Of a stretch of DNA of 64,000 nucleotides, positions 49,063 to 57,831 are shown piece after piece. The position numbers and the translations under genes are program-made. This stretch comes from Hyphomicrobiales bacterium (GTDB lineage Bacteria > Pseudomonadota > Alphaproteobacteria > Rhizobiales > Beijerinckiaceae). The DNA lies in the NCBI GenBank assembly GCA_930633525.1, contig CAKNFP010000001.1, positions 3,078,001-3,142,000 on the forward strand. Direction: 5' to 3'. The number at the start of each line of letters is the position of its first letter. Within the stretch, counting starts at the first letter, position 1. The notes under the pieces were generated by a model, which was given only the letters and a program-made list of their open reading frames with translations, had not been told where the DNA came from and searched no databases.

Positions 49063-49785
49063 ATGACCCAAAAGGCATTGACCTCGCTGCTGATTCCCTG
49101 CGGCATCACGGCCCTGACCCTCGCGCTCGGCGCCTGTCAGACCAACCCCACCGCAATGAATGCGCCGCCTGGAATGCCTGTCGCCCTCGAAAGCATCGAG
49201 GGGGCGCCGGATCCCGTGAAATCCGAGCTGTCGACCGCACTGGCCTCGGCCGCGGCGGCGCGTAAGGTCGAGCTTGTTTCCGGCACGGATGCTCGCTACC
49301 GGCTCAAAGGCTATCTCACCGCCTATGATCGCCAGGACGGCTCGACGGAGCTGGCGTTCGTCTGGGATGTCTTCGACGGTGACAAGCGCCGCGCCAAGCG
49401 GATCGAGGGGACGAGCTTCGCAGTCGCCGGATCGGCCACGAAGAATTCCAAGACAAATGATGCCTGGACGTCCGTCGACCAGACCGTCATCGACAAGGTC
49501 GCGTCGACCAGCATGAGCGAAGTCGCGGGCTTCCTCGCGACAGATGCGCGCTCCGGTGGCCAGACCTTCGTCAACCGCGCCGCGCCGGTGGAAACGTCTC
49601 CAGCTGTGGCTGCCGGTAGCCCGAGCACCGTGGTCGCATCCGCAGGCGACAGCATGCAAGCTTCGGCGGGTGGGCAGGAGTCGCCTGGGCAAGCCTCGTC
49701 TCCTGGGCAAGCCTCGTCGCTGGGGCAAGCCTCGTCGCCGGGGCACGCCGCCGCTGGGACGACGGCACTCGGCTTCTCCGAGTAA
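49063..49785 (+). CDS. Putative lipoprotein with C-terminal tandem repeats
   Basis: This 240-residue protein has a lipobox (LALGACQ) and a conserved middle domain (KSELSTALASAAAARKVELV, YRLKGYLTAYDRQDGSTELAFVWDVFD) that recalls small outer-membrane-linked lipoproteins of Rhizobiales. Its function is unknown. Its last 60 residues are low complexity with GQASSP repeats encoded by an 18-base tandem repeat. The ATG is the first in the frame. The prs gene follows on the same strand after about 210 bases. Confidence 0.75.
   Translation: MTQKALTSLLIPCGITALTLALGACQTNPTAMNAPPGMPVALESIEGAPDPVKSELSTALASAAAARKVELVSGTDARYRLKGYLTAYDRQDGSTELAFVWDVFDGDKRRAKRIEGTSFAVAGSATKNSKTNDAWTSVDQTVIDKVASTSMSEVAGFLATDARSGGQTFVNRAAPVETSPAVAAGSPSTVVASAGDSMQASAGGQESPGQASSPGQASSLGQASSPGHAAAGTTALGFSE
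49687..49740. repeat. 18-base tandem repeat in the lipoprotein gene
   Basis: Three units starting GGGCAAGCCTCGTC lie at 49687, 49705 and 49723, with a partial fourth at 49741. They encode GQASSP/L units. Confidence 0.85.
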
Positions 49786-49998
49786 GGCTTCCCGCGCAGC
49801 GCGACCCGCCAGGCGTGGCAGAATTGTCCCGGCGCCGGCGCCAAGAATGGCATTAGGTCAATTTTGACGGGCGGCCGGTATTGTTCGCCAGCGCTTCGGC
49901 TGTTATGAGCCCGCGAGAATGGATTATGTCGGCAGCGTGACATGCGGCATGACAGCCATTCCGCATCGCGCCATCCTCACATACGGAAGTTCGGCCGC

Positions 49999-50943
49999 AT
50001 GAAAGCCTCGATCAAACTTGTCGCGGGCAATGCCAATCGCCCATTGGCGGAGGCCATCTCCTCCTACCTGGAGCTCCCGCTCGGCGCTTGCCAAGTGAAG
50101 CGCTTCGCGGACATGGAGATCTTCGTCGAGATCCTGGAGAATGTACGCGGCGAGGATGTTTTCGTCGTGCAGCCGACGTCGTTCCCCGCGAACGACCATC
50201 TCATGGAACTTCTCATCATCATCGACGCGCTGCGCCGCTCTTCCGCGCGCCGCATCACGGCGGTGCTGCCCTATTTCGGTTATGCCCGGCAGGATCGCCG
50301 CGCGGCCGGCCGCACGCCGATTTCGGCCAAGCTCGTCGCCAACATGATCACCCATGCCGGCGCAGACCGCATCCTGACGGTCGACCTGCATGCGGGCCAG
50401 ATCCAGGGCTTCTTCGACATTCCGACCGACAACCTCTTTGCCGCGCCGGTCATGGTGCGCGACATCAAGGAACGGCTCGAACTCGGCAATCTCATGGTCA
50501 TATCGCCGGACGTCGGCGGCGTGGTGCGCGCCCGGGCGCTTGCCAAGCGGATCGATGCCCCGCTCGCCATCGTCGACAAGCGCCGTGAGCGGCCGGGCGA
50601 GTCCGAGGTCATGAACATCATCGGTAACGTCGAGGGTCGCACGTGCATCCTGGTCGACGACATCGTCGATTCCGGCGGCACGCTCTGCAATGCCGCTGAA
50701 GCATTGCTCGCTCATGGCGCCCGCGATGTCTATGCCTACTGCACGCACGGCGTGCTCTCCGGCGGCGCCGTGGCACGTATCGCTTCGTCGCAGCTGAAGG
50801 AAATGGTCATCACCGATTCCATCCTGCCGACAGAGGCGGTGAAGGTGGCGCGCAACATCCGCACCATCACCATCGCTCCGCTGCTCGGCGAGGCCATCGG
50901 CCGTACCGCTACGGAATCGAGCGTCTCCAGCCTGTTCGACTGA
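49999..50943 (+). CDS. prs: Ribose-phosphate pyrophosphokinase
   Basis: Prs makes PRPP from ribose 5-phosphate and ATP for nucleotide, His and Trp synthesis. The 314-residue protein has [24 protein letters not shown], the flexible loop with [31 protein letters not shown], and the PRPP-binding signature [12 protein letters not shown]. The start at 49999 follows GGAAG; an upstream in-frame ATG at 49942 gives an unlikely lead. It begins the conserved order prs-rplY-pth-ychF. Confidence 0.96.
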   Translation: MKASIKLVAGNANRPLAEAISSYLELPLGACQVKRFADMEIFVEILENVRGEDVFVVQPTSFPANDHLMELLIIIDALRRSSARRITAVLPYFGYARQDRRAAGRTPISAKLVANMITHAGADRILTVDLHAGQIQGFFDIPTDNLFAAPVMVRDIKERLELGNLMVISPDVGGVVRARALAKRIDAPLAIVDKRRERPGESEVMNIIGNVEGRTCILVDDIVDSGGTLCNAAEALLAHGARDVYAYCTHGVLSGGAVARIASSQLKEMVITDSILPTEAVKVARNIRTITIAPLLGEAIGRTATESSVSSLFD

Positions 50944-51092
50944 GTGGCGCACGCCTCCCGATTTGTCTTCCGGCGCGATCGGCGGTATAAGCCGCGCGCG
51001 CCCGCCAGACACCCTTGGAGGCACGGGCGTATCGACTTCGACGTTGAAAAACCAATGGGTGCCGTCGGCGCCCGCCGGACGACGTTCAAGGC

Positions 51093-51113
51093 AACCGCGC
51101 ATCCTGCGCGGTT
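51093..51113 (+). terminator. Hairpin between prs and rplY
   Basis: AACCGCGCA and TGCGCGGTT pair perfectly around TCC. It is followed by CTTTG with no long T run, so it may be a weak terminator or attenuator 37 bases before rplY. Confidence 0.55.
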
Positions 51114-51149
51114 CTTTGCATTTCATCCGGTCGCAACAAGGACTAAACC

Positions 51150-51761
51150 ATGACCTCTGTGAAGCAGATCAAGGCCGTGGCGCGCGAACGGGTCGGCAAG
51201 GGGGCCGCCCGTGCAGTTCGTCGTCAAGGCCAAGTTCCCGCCGTGATCTACGGCTCCGGGCAGCCCGCCGTCTCCATCGCGCTCGACTACAACGAGACGA
51301 AGCGGCTGATTTTCGCAGGCCACTTCCTGACCACGCTCTTCGAAATCGAACTCGACGGCGACAAGACGCGCGTCATCCCGCGCGACTACCAGCTCGATCC
51401 CGTCAAGGATACGCCTGTCCACGTCGATTTCCTGCGCGTCTCCAAGGACGCAACGATCAGCGTGGAAGTGCCCGTGCACTTCGTGAACCAGGAAGCCTCG
51501 CCCGGCCTTAAGGCTGGTGGCGTGCTCAATGTCGTTCACCACACGATCGAATTGGTCGTCCCGGCCGATGCCATTCCTGACGCCGTCGAGATCGACGTCA
51601 CCGGCCTCGATATCGGCACCTCGATCCACCTGGAAGACGTCAAGCTTCCCGCTGGTGCCAAGGCTGCGACCCACGAGAGGGATTTCACCGTGGCGACCAT
51701 CGCCGCCCCGGCGAAGCTCGAAGTTGCTGCTGACGCCGCGGCCGAACCGACCGCCGAGTAA
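51150..51761 (+). CDS. rplY: 50S ribosomal protein L25 (general stress protein Ctc)
   Basis: L25 binds 5S rRNA. This long form (203 residues) has the N-terminal L25 domain (KQIKAVARERVGKGAARAVRRQGQVPAVIYG) and a C-terminal CTC-type beta domain (DVKLPAGAKAATHERDFTVATIAAPAKLEV) with an Ala/Glu-rich tail. It is preceded by AAGGACTAAACC. The hairpin in front might set its level relative to prs. Confidence 0.95.
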   Translation: MTSVKQIKAVARERVGKGAARAVRRQGQVPAVIYGSGQPAVSIALDYNETKRLIFAGHFLTTLFEIELDGDKTRVIPRDYQLDPVKDTPVHVDFLRVSKDATISVEVPVHFVNQEASPGLKAGGVLNVVHHTIELVVPADAIPDAVEIDVTGLDIGTSIHLEDVKLPAGAKAATHERDFTVATIAAPAKLEVAADAAAEPTAE

Positions 51762-51767
51762 GCCTCT

Positions 51768-51798
51768 ACGTCTGGGGCTCAGCCAGCCCCGGACGTTT
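51768..51798 (+). terminator. Hairpin after rplY
   Basis: ACGTC-TGGGGCT pairs with AGCCCC-G-GACGT around CAGCC, followed by TTT. It is a likely but weak terminator. Confidence 0.6.
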
Positions 51799-51938
51799 CC
51801 GCTACGCGGTGAGCCATTGACGTTTACGCCCAATGGCCCCCCCGATATCGCTGGCCTCGCCGATGACGGGGCCTTTTGTCTGTTTCGATCCGGGCTTGGC
51901 CCCCAAGGCCGGGTATCGCCCAACCGAGACCTGTCGCC

Positions 51939-52556
51939 ATGCTCCTCTTCGTCGGGCTCGGCAATCCCGGGGACCGCTATCGGCTCAACCGGCATAATGT
52001 CGGCTTCCTCGCGATCGAGATGATCGCCTATATGCATAAGGCGGGGCCGTGGCGGCAACGGTTCGCCAGCCGCGTCGCGGAAGCTGAAATCGCCGGCCAG
52101 CGTGTGCTCCTGATGGAGCCCCAGACCTTCATGAACGAATCGGGGAGAGCGGTCGGCGAGGCCTCGCGCTTCCTCAAGATTCCCCTCGACAAGATCGTGG
52201 TGTTCCACGACGAGCTGGATCTGGCACCCGCAAAGCTGCGCATGAAGACCGGCGGCGGCAACGCCGGCCACAATGGTCTGCGCTCGATCACCGCGCATGT
52301 CGGCAATGACTATCGCCGCGCGCGGATCGGCATCGGCCATCCCGGCAAAGAACTCGTGCTTCCCTACGTGCTCAGCGATTTCGGTCGCGACGAGATGGCG
52401 TGGGTGGAGGACCTCACACGGATCATGGCCGACAATGCGAGCCATCTCGCCAAGGGCGAGGATCCGAGCTTTCAAAACAAGGTTCACCTCGCCATGGATG
52501 CCCGCGGCTGGGGAGACGTGAAACGCGTGGGCGAGCGCCGCGCCGCGAAGGAGTAG
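51939..52556 (+). CDS. pth: Peptidyl-tRNA hydrolase
   Basis: Pth frees tRNA from peptidyl-tRNA that leaves the ribosome early. The 205-residue protein starts FVGLGNPGDRYRLNRHNVGFLAIEM, where the His is catalytic. It then has LMEPQTFMNESGRAV, FHDELDLAPAKLRMKTGGGNAGHNGLRSI and RARIGIGHPG. The start at 51939 matches the family N-terminus; a longer frame upstream does not. The ychF gene follows after five bases. Confidence 0.96.
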   Translation: MLLFVGLGNPGDRYRLNRHNVGFLAIEMIAYMHKAGPWRQRFASRVAEAEIAGQRVLLMEPQTFMNESGRAVGEASRFLKIPLDKIVVFHDELDLAPAKLRMKTGGGNAGHNGLRSITAHVGNDYRRARIGIGHPGKELVLPYVLSDFGRDEMAWVEDLTRIMADNASHLAKGEDPSFQNKVHLAMDARGWGDVKRVGERRAAKE

Positions 52557-52561
52557 GTACT

Positions 52562-53659
52562 ATGGGTTTCAAATGCGGCATCGTCGGCCTTCCCAATGTC
52601 GGCAAGTCCACGCTCTTCAACGCGCTGACGCAGACAGCCGCGGCGCAGGCGGCGAACTACCCCTTCTGCACCATCGAGCCGAACGTCGGTGACGTGGCGG
52701 TACCTGACGCGCGGCTCGACAAGCTCGCGGCTATCGCGGGCTCGAAGGAGACCATCCCGACTCGCCTGACCTTCGTCGATATCGCCGGCCTGGTGCGTGG
52801 CGCCTCGCGCGGTGAAGGCCTCGGCAACCAGTTTCTCGCGAATATCCGCGAATGCGACGCCATCGCCCATGTGGTGCGCTGCTTCGAGGATAGCGACATC
52901 ACCCATGTGGAAGGCAAGATCGCGCCGATCAACGACATCGAGACCATCGAGACCGAGCTGATGCTCGCCGATCTCGAAAGCCTCGAGAAGCGCGTCCTGC
53001 CGCTCGAGAAGAAGGCCAAGTCCGGCGACAAGGATGCCAAAGAGCAGGTCGACCTGATGAACCGCTGCCTGGTCCTGCTGCGCGACGGCAAGCCGGCGCG
53101 GCTGGTGCAGGTGGCGGACAACGAGCGGAAGGCCTTTGAGATGCTCGGCCTCCTCTCCTCGAAGCCCGTGCTGTATGTCTGCAACGTCGAGGAAGCGAGC
53201 GCCGATACGGGCAACAACTTCTCGGCCGAGGTCAAGGCCCGCGCCGCCGAGGAAGGCGCCGTCGCGGTCGTCGTCTCGGCCAAGATCGAGAGCGAGATCG
53301 CCGTTCTCCCGGAAGCCGACCAGAAGGACTACCTCGAAGCCGTGGGCCTCGAGGAGCCGGGACTCAACCGCGTCATCCGCGCCGGCTACGCGCTGCTCAA
53401 TCTCGTCACCTATTTCACGGTGGGTCCGAAGGAAGCGCGCGCCTGGACGATCGAGCAGGGCACCAAGGGCCCGCAGGCCGCCGGCGTCATCCACAGCGAC
53501 TTCGAGAAGGGTTATATCCGCGCCGAGACGATCGCCTACGACGACTACATCACCTGCAAGGGCGAGGCAGGCGCCCGCGAGGCCGGCAAGTTCCGCCTGG
53601 AAGGCAAGGACTATGTCGTCGCTGACGGCGACGTCCTGCATTTCCGTTTCGCCAATTAA
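52562..53659 (+). CDS. ychF: Redox-regulated ATPase YchF
   Basis: YchF is an Obg-family P-loop protein that binds ATP and ribosomes and is linked to oxidative stress. The 365-residue protein has GIVGLPNVGKSTLFNALTQ, NYPFCTIEPNVGDVAVPD, DIAGLVRGASRGEGLGNQFLANIRECDAI, and a C-terminal TGS domain ending ADGDVLHFRFAN. The Walker A and the NxxE substitution fit an ATP-preferring enzyme. It is preceded by AAGGAG at good spacing. Confidence 0.97.
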   Translation: MGFKCGIVGLPNVGKSTLFNALTQTAAAQAANYPFCTIEPNVGDVAVPDARLDKLAAIAGSKETIPTRLTFVDIAGLVRGASRGEGLGNQFLANIRECDAIAHVVRCFEDSDITHVEGKIAPINDIETIETELMLADLESLEKRVLPLEKKAKSGDKDAKEQVDLMNRCLVLLRDGKPARLVQVADNERKAFEMLGLLSSKPVLYVCNVEEASADTGNNFSAEVKARAAEEGAVAVVVSAKIESEIAVLPEADQKDYLEAVGLEEPGLNRVIRAGYALLNLVTYFTVGPKEARAWTIEQGTKGPQAAGVIHSDFEKGYIRAETIAYDDYITCKGEAGAREAGKFRLEGKDYVVADGDVLHFRFAN

Positions 53660-53674
53660 GACCGGGCAGCGGCG

Positions 53675-54352
53675 ATGCAACTCACGCACCGCCACGATTG
53701 GTCGCTGACGCCCAGCGAGGCGATTGCCCTGCAACAGCGCATGCGCGCGGAGGTGATCGCCGACCGCCCGCTCGATCTGGATGCCGTGAGACTGGTGGCG
53801 GGCGTCGATGTCAGCGTGCGCGACAACATCTCTCAAGCGGCCGTCGTCGTCCTGCGTCTCCCCGAGCTCACCATCGTCGAGACGGTTCTCGCCGCGGCGC
53901 CAACGCCCTTCCCCTATATCCCCGGCCTTCTCAGCTTCCGTGAGGGGCCGGTGCTGGAGGAGGCCTTCGGCAAGCTGCAGCATAAGCCGGATGTATTCAT
54001 CTTCGACGGCATGGGTATCGCCCATCCCCGCCGGCTCGGCATCGCGAGCCATATGGGCCTGTGGCTCGGCCTGCCCACCATCGGCTGCGGCAAGACGCGG
54101 CTATGCGGGCGGCATGCCGAGGTCGGCCCTGGCAAGGGCGACGCCGCGCCGCTGATCGACCGCGGCGAGACGATCGGCGTCGCCTTGCGGACGCGCGCGG
54201 GAACCAACCCGGTGTTCATCTCACCGGGTCATCTCTGTGACCTGCCCTCGGCCGTGGCGCTCATTCTCAGGACCACACCGAAGTTCCGCCTGCCCGAGCC
54301 GATACGCGCGGCTCACAAGGCCGCAGGGACTATTTTCCCGAAGAGTCAGTAA
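53675..54352 (+). CDS. nfi: Endonuclease V
   Basis: Endonuclease V nicks DNA near deaminated bases, mainly hypoxanthine. The 225-residue protein has RLVAGVDVSVRDN with the first catalytic Asp, PYIPGLLSFREGPVLEEA with Glu, and DVFIFDGMGIAHPRRLGIASHMGLWLGLPTIGCGKTRLCG with the second Asp. It begins 15 bases after ychF and is probably in the same transcript. It is followed by the atypical AT-rich island. Confidence 0.94.
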   Translation: MQLTHRHDWSLTPSEAIALQQRMRAEVIADRPLDLDAVRLVAGVDVSVRDNISQAAVVVLRLPELTIVETVLAAAPTPFPYIPGLLSFREGPVLEEAFGKLQHKPDVFIFDGMGIAHPRRLGIASHMGLWLGLPTIGCGKTRLCGRHAEVGPGKGDAAPLIDRGETIGVALRTRAGTNPVFISPGHLCDLPSAVALILRTTPKFRLPEPIRAAHKAAGTIFPKSQ

Positions 54353-54539
54353 GATGCGCGCGGCGGCGGATTAGTACGCCGTGCGAAGTTCGGCCCAGAT
54401 GTGGCTATACGCGCAGCCTGCGATCGACGCGCTGCTGCGCAGGTCAACTCTTGAAAGCAACGCAATGCCTTGCGCCCGGGAGGGAAAATACAGCATAAAT
54501 ATCGATATTCATATATATAATTGCAATAGGCCAATTCCC

Positions 54540-55184
54540 ATGAATTGGAACAAATATTTCATAATAAATCTTCAACCAGAAAATCTTGTTACAAGTATTT
54601 ATGCGAGAAAACTTCAAATCAGATATGACGTGTTATCGATTCGAAGCTTTTACGACGGCTGCGGCAGCTGTGGCTTCTACTCAGAGCTCGCTGGAACGAC
54701 GTTTAACGCCTCTCATCTCTCGCCAACCTCGCTCGCCACCGTCGACCGCACATCAAAACTCATGATTGTGTCGCATGGCCATGAGTATGGCCTCCGCGGC
54801 ATGGACGTGGCGACCTTGGGCCGCAAGCTTGTCAACGCCGGCCTCAAGGAAGTGGGACTGATTTCCTTCAAAGCATGCCTTGCCGGAAAAGAAGAGTTTC
54901 TGGAGATCCTGTCCAAAGACATCGCCGTGCGCGGAATCGATCACGGATGGCTCATAGGCTATCGAGATATGGCCCTATTGCCTTTCTCCTATTTCGGAAG
55001 CCCCTGGCACACCTGTATTAATACCGATGAGGATGTATATTTGCACTACAATCATGGATATAAATCTTCCGATCAAAATCGTATCCGCCTGGTCAAAGGC
55101 AACATCGATGTGGTTCTGCCTGGAACACGCCGTTTTTCGACCATTTCGCCACAGCATTGCAATCTTCGCCGGCGGCTGACCTGA
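54540..55184 (+). CDS. Unrecognised 214-aa protein with clan-CD/C80-like protease pattern
   Basis: I do not recognise a named family. The 214-residue protein begins NWNKYFIINLQPENL, has CGSCG at 41-45, then KLMIVSHGHEYG with His79-Gly80, then a hydrophobic strand EVGLISFKACLAG with Cys113, and GWLIGYRDM. A His-Gly block and a later Cys at a strand end is the layout of clan CD cysteine peptidases, including the C80 domain that autoprocesses RTX and large clostridial toxins. The gene and its upstream DNA are much more AT-rich than the neighbours, suggesting transfer. The start is set by alignment with the paralogue at 56423. Assignment as a peptidase is inference. Confidence 0.55.
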   Translation: MNWNKYFIINLQPENLVTSIYARKLQIRYDVLSIRSFYDGCGSCGFYSELAGTTFNASHLSPTSLATVDRTSKLMIVSHGHEYGLRGMDVATLGRKLVNAGLKEVGLISFKACLAGKEEFLEILSKDIAVRGIDHGWLIGYRDMALLPFSYFGSPWHTCINTDEDVYLHYNHGYKSSDQNRIRLVKGNIDVVLPGTRRFSTISPQHCNLRRRLT

Positions 55185-55294
55185 GACAGCCTGGCGCTCT
55201 TCGGCGACGGCGTACCTGCATCAACTTCTCGCTGCCCAAGCCATGAGTTAGGGTCTGAACGGATTGAGCCGCAAAACGATATCGAAGGACGCCC

Positions 55295-56305
55295 ATGTCG
55301 CAGCTGCATTTTGAGGATTTCCTGGTTGGCGAGCGCAGGCACCATAGCCTGCCTCCAGTCACCGCCAACGACATCCTCGCCTATGCAAGAGAATACGACG
55401 CGCAGCCCATGCACCTGGGCGAAGGCGGCGGGTTCTACAACGAGCACATCGGCTCTGGCTGGCACACGTGCTGCTTGACGATGCGGGCCATCGCGGACTG
55501 CTTCCTGACGCATTCGCGGGCGTTTGGCGCCCCCGGCATCGACAAGGTGGAGTGGCGCGCGCCGCTGCGCCCCGGCGACCAGCTCCAGGTCACGATCGAG
55601 ACTCTCGACAAGCGCAAATCACGCAGCCGCCCGGAGATGGGTTTGGTCCAATTTGCCATTGAGACCACGAACCAGTCCGGTACGCTGCTGATGCGCCAGG
55701 TGAACTGGGTTATGTTCGGCACGCACGAGCCCCCGCTGGAGGAACGGCCCGCCCCCATCCCGCGCGTGGTGCCCGCCGCCGCCGCAACCACGCTGGCGGG
55801 TGAAGCGAGCATGGATCAACAACTCTATTTCGACGACCTCACGGTGGGTGACACGCAAGTGCTCGGCACCCATACATTCGGGGAATCGGATATCATCGCC
55901 TTCGCTCGGGCCTATGATCCCCAGACGTTCCACACCGACCCGGCTGCGGCCCGCGACAGCTTCTTTGGAAAGCTCTGCGCTTCCGGCTGGCATACCGGGT
56001 CCATGTGGATGAAGAAGATGGTGGAGCGCCGCGACGTCCTCTTCCGGGCGGCCATGGAGCGGGATGGCCAGGCCGCGCGCCTCGGGCCATCCCCCGGCTT
56101 CCAGGATCTCAAATGGATCAAGCCCGTGTTCGCGGGCGACACCCTTACCTATCGCTCGCGTATCAGTGGCAAACGGCTGTCAGCCTCGCGCCCCATGTGG
56201 GGAATCGTGTCCCATCACAACACGGCTCACAACCAGCATGGCGAATGCGTCTTCGCCTTCGATGGCGCGGTGTTCTGGGAAAGGGGTCCACAACACCAGG
56301 GTTGA
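55295..56305 (+). CDS. Two-domain MaoC-like dehydratase
   Basis: This 336-residue protein contains two hot-dog domains of the MaoC type joined by a Pro/Ala-rich linker at about 148-172. Domain 1 has YDAQPMH with Asp35 and His40, and domain 2 has YDPQTFH with Asp208 and His213, each matching the hydratase active site D-x4-H. The reaction is probably hydration of an enoyl-CoA or a related thioester. Single-domain MaoC proteins normally form dimers, so this is a tandem duplication with fusion. The ATG follows AAGGA. It lies between the two protease-like genes, with 110 and 117 bases on each side. Confidence 0.88.
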   Translation: MSQLHFEDFLVGERRHHSLPPVTANDILAYAREYDAQPMHLGEGGGFYNEHIGSGWHTCCLTMRAIADCFLTHSRAFGAPGIDKVEWRAPLRPGDQLQVTIETLDKRKSRSRPEMGLVQFAIETTNQSGTLLMRQVNWVMFGTHEPPLEERPAPIPRVVPAAAATTLAGEASMDQQLYFDDLTVGDTQVLGTHTFGESDIIAFARAYDPQTFHTDPAAARDSFFGKLCASGWHTGSMWMKKMVERRDVLFRAAMERDGQAARLGPSPGFQDLKWIKPVFAGDTLTYRSRISGKRLSASRPMWGIVSHHNTAHNQHGECVFAFDGAVFWERGPQHQG

Positions 56306-56422
56306 GCGGAATGCCCTCCCAGCTTTGCTTGGTCCGATCTGCTGTACGCGGGCGTTGCGTCGCCGCGCTCCGGGTTCGCGCGCTACGCGTAGGCTCAACT
56401 GTGGATGTCGAGCGAGCGAACC

Positions 56423-57001
56423 ATGAGATGGGATAGATACTTCCTGATCAACCTGAACGCCCTCGATGATGGTATACGCGGCGTCGCGGATGGGCTACGC
56501 AGGCGTTACCACCTCGACAAAGCGCATTGCTTCGCGCCGCACGGTCAGCTCTGGCCTTCCGCGCAAGCGCGCGGGATGGACCTCATCTATACACCGCTAA
56601 GCCATCGCCAGCCGGCTTTGCGGGAATTCGATCGCAGTTGCAAACTCATCATGATCATGAGTGGCCGCAGCATAATGACGACCCAATCGGCTTACGCCCA
56701 GGTCGCCCGCGAGCTCCACAGCTGGGCGCTGCGGGAAGTGGGACTTATCGCCTTCGCGAGTCACTTTCGGGACGCCGAACGGTATCTCATGAACATTGCG
56801 ATGGAACTCAACGAGCTTCGGGTCGGCTTCGGCTGGCTCACGGCCTACCAGAACCAAACCACGAGCGGACACGCCTTCGAAGGACATCCGGGACCGCAGC
56901 CAGAAGCCGTGCTGCGAGGCAACATCAAGACGCCAGAGGCGGACCGATGGTTCTTCCCACGTTACGCCAGGGACCGGGCCCATAAGGCGTCAGCGGCCTG
57001 A
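56423..57001 (+). CDS. Paralogue of the 54540 protein, without the candidate catalytic residues
   Basis: This 192-residue protein begins RWDRYFLINLNALDD and continues KLIMIMSGRSIM, REVGLIAFASHFRD and FGWLTAYQNQ, each aligning with the protein at 54540. The candidate His79 is Ser80 here and the candidate Cys113 is His114, so any protease chemistry would be lost. It has no N-terminal CxxC pair. Its base composition is closer to the chromosome than its paralogue's. The start is set by alignment; an upstream in-frame ATG at 56405 adds six residues. Function unknown; a regulatory pseudo-enzyme is one possibility. Confidence 0.5.
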   Translation: MRWDRYFLINLNALDDGIRGVADGLRRRYHLDKAHCFAPHGQLWPSAQARGMDLIYTPLSHRQPALREFDRSCKLIMIMSGRSIMTTQSAYAQVARELHSWALREVGLIAFASHFRDAERYLMNIAMELNELRVGFGWLTAYQNQTTSGHAFEGHPGPQPEAVLRGNIKTPEADRWFFPRYARDRAHKASAA

Positions 57002-57031
57002 CATCGAAACCAACTGCCAATCCCGCCGGAG

Positions 57032-57577
57032 TCAGTGTCCTTCAAAACTCATCAGGGTCCGCACCGTGATTCCAAGATTGCGCAGGCGCTCCGCCCCGCC
57101 GAGCTCGGGAAGATCGATGACGAAAACGGCCGCGACGACATCCGCGCCCATATTGTTGAGCAGCTTGACCGCCCCGGTCGCGGTCCCGCCGGTGGCAATG
57201 AGATCATCGACGAGGATCACCCGGTCGCCGGGCGTGATCGCGTCGCGATGCATCTCCATTTCATCGATGCCGTACTCTAGCGAATAGGCGACGCGCACCG
57301 TCTCGTGCGGCAGCTTGCCCTTCTTGCGGATCGGCACGAAGCCGGCGGAGAGCTGGTGGGCGACCGCGCCACCGAGAATGAAGCCGCGCGCCTCGACGCC
57401 GGCGATTTTATCGATCTTGGACCCGGGCCATGGCTGCACCATCTCGTCCACCGCCCGGCGAAAGGAACGCGCGTCGCCGAGAAGAGTCGTGATATCGCGA
57501 AATACCACACCGGGCTTGGGATAGTCGGGAATGCTGCGTATCGCCGCTTTCAGGTCCGTCATCAGCCGTTCGGTCAT
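57032..57577 (-). CDS. apt: Adenine phosphoribosyltransferase
   Basis: Apt salvages adenine to AMP using PRPP. The 181-residue protein has [57 protein letters not shown] and the PRPP motif [14 protein letters not shown]. It lies downstream of petC on the same strand, an order I recall from other Rhizobiales, but a terminator between them argues for its own promoter. Confidence 0.95.
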   Translation of the reverse strand: MTERLMTDLKAAIRSIPDYPKPGVVFRDITTLLGDARSFRRAVDEMVQPWPGSKIDKIAGVEARGFILGGAVAHQLSAGFVPIRKKGKLPHETVRVAYSLEYGIDEMEMHRDAITPGDRVILVDDLIATGGTATGAVKLLNNMGADVVAAVFVIDLPELGGAERLRNLGITVRTLMSFEGH

Positions 57578-57783
57578 TCACCGCTCCCTCACGCCACGCA
57601 CGCGCATCTGTTCCAGATTCGACCAGACACGACCGGAGCGCAAATCCCTGGGGAGGTCAACATGGGAGGTCAACATGAGCGCTGCTCATCGCTCGCCGAA
57701 TGGTCGTCACATGGGCCGTGGCATAGCCCCTGACCAGTAGACGGGCCGCCCCTCCCCCGTACGGCGGGCGAAGGCTATGCCGC

Positions 57784-57830
57784 AAAAAATCATGGCCGCC
57801 CCGAGGGATCCCCGAGACGGCCAGGAAAAA
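57784..57830 (-). terminator. Intrinsic terminator after cytochrome c1 gene
   Basis: On the minus strand TGGCCG and CGGCCA arms, with an inner GGGATCCC dyad, are followed by TTTTTT. Confidence 0.75.
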
Positions 57831-57831
57831 G

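Noticed and set aside
52484..54052. A 522-codon frame antisense to ychF and nfi
   Set aside because: Both plus-strand genes are secure by motif, and the antisense frame spans their border with no domain.
56301..56399. GTTGAGC/GCTCAAC inverted repeat between the MaoC and paralogue genes
   Set aside because: Seven-base arms 85 bases apart are expected by chance, and there is no target duplication or transposase.
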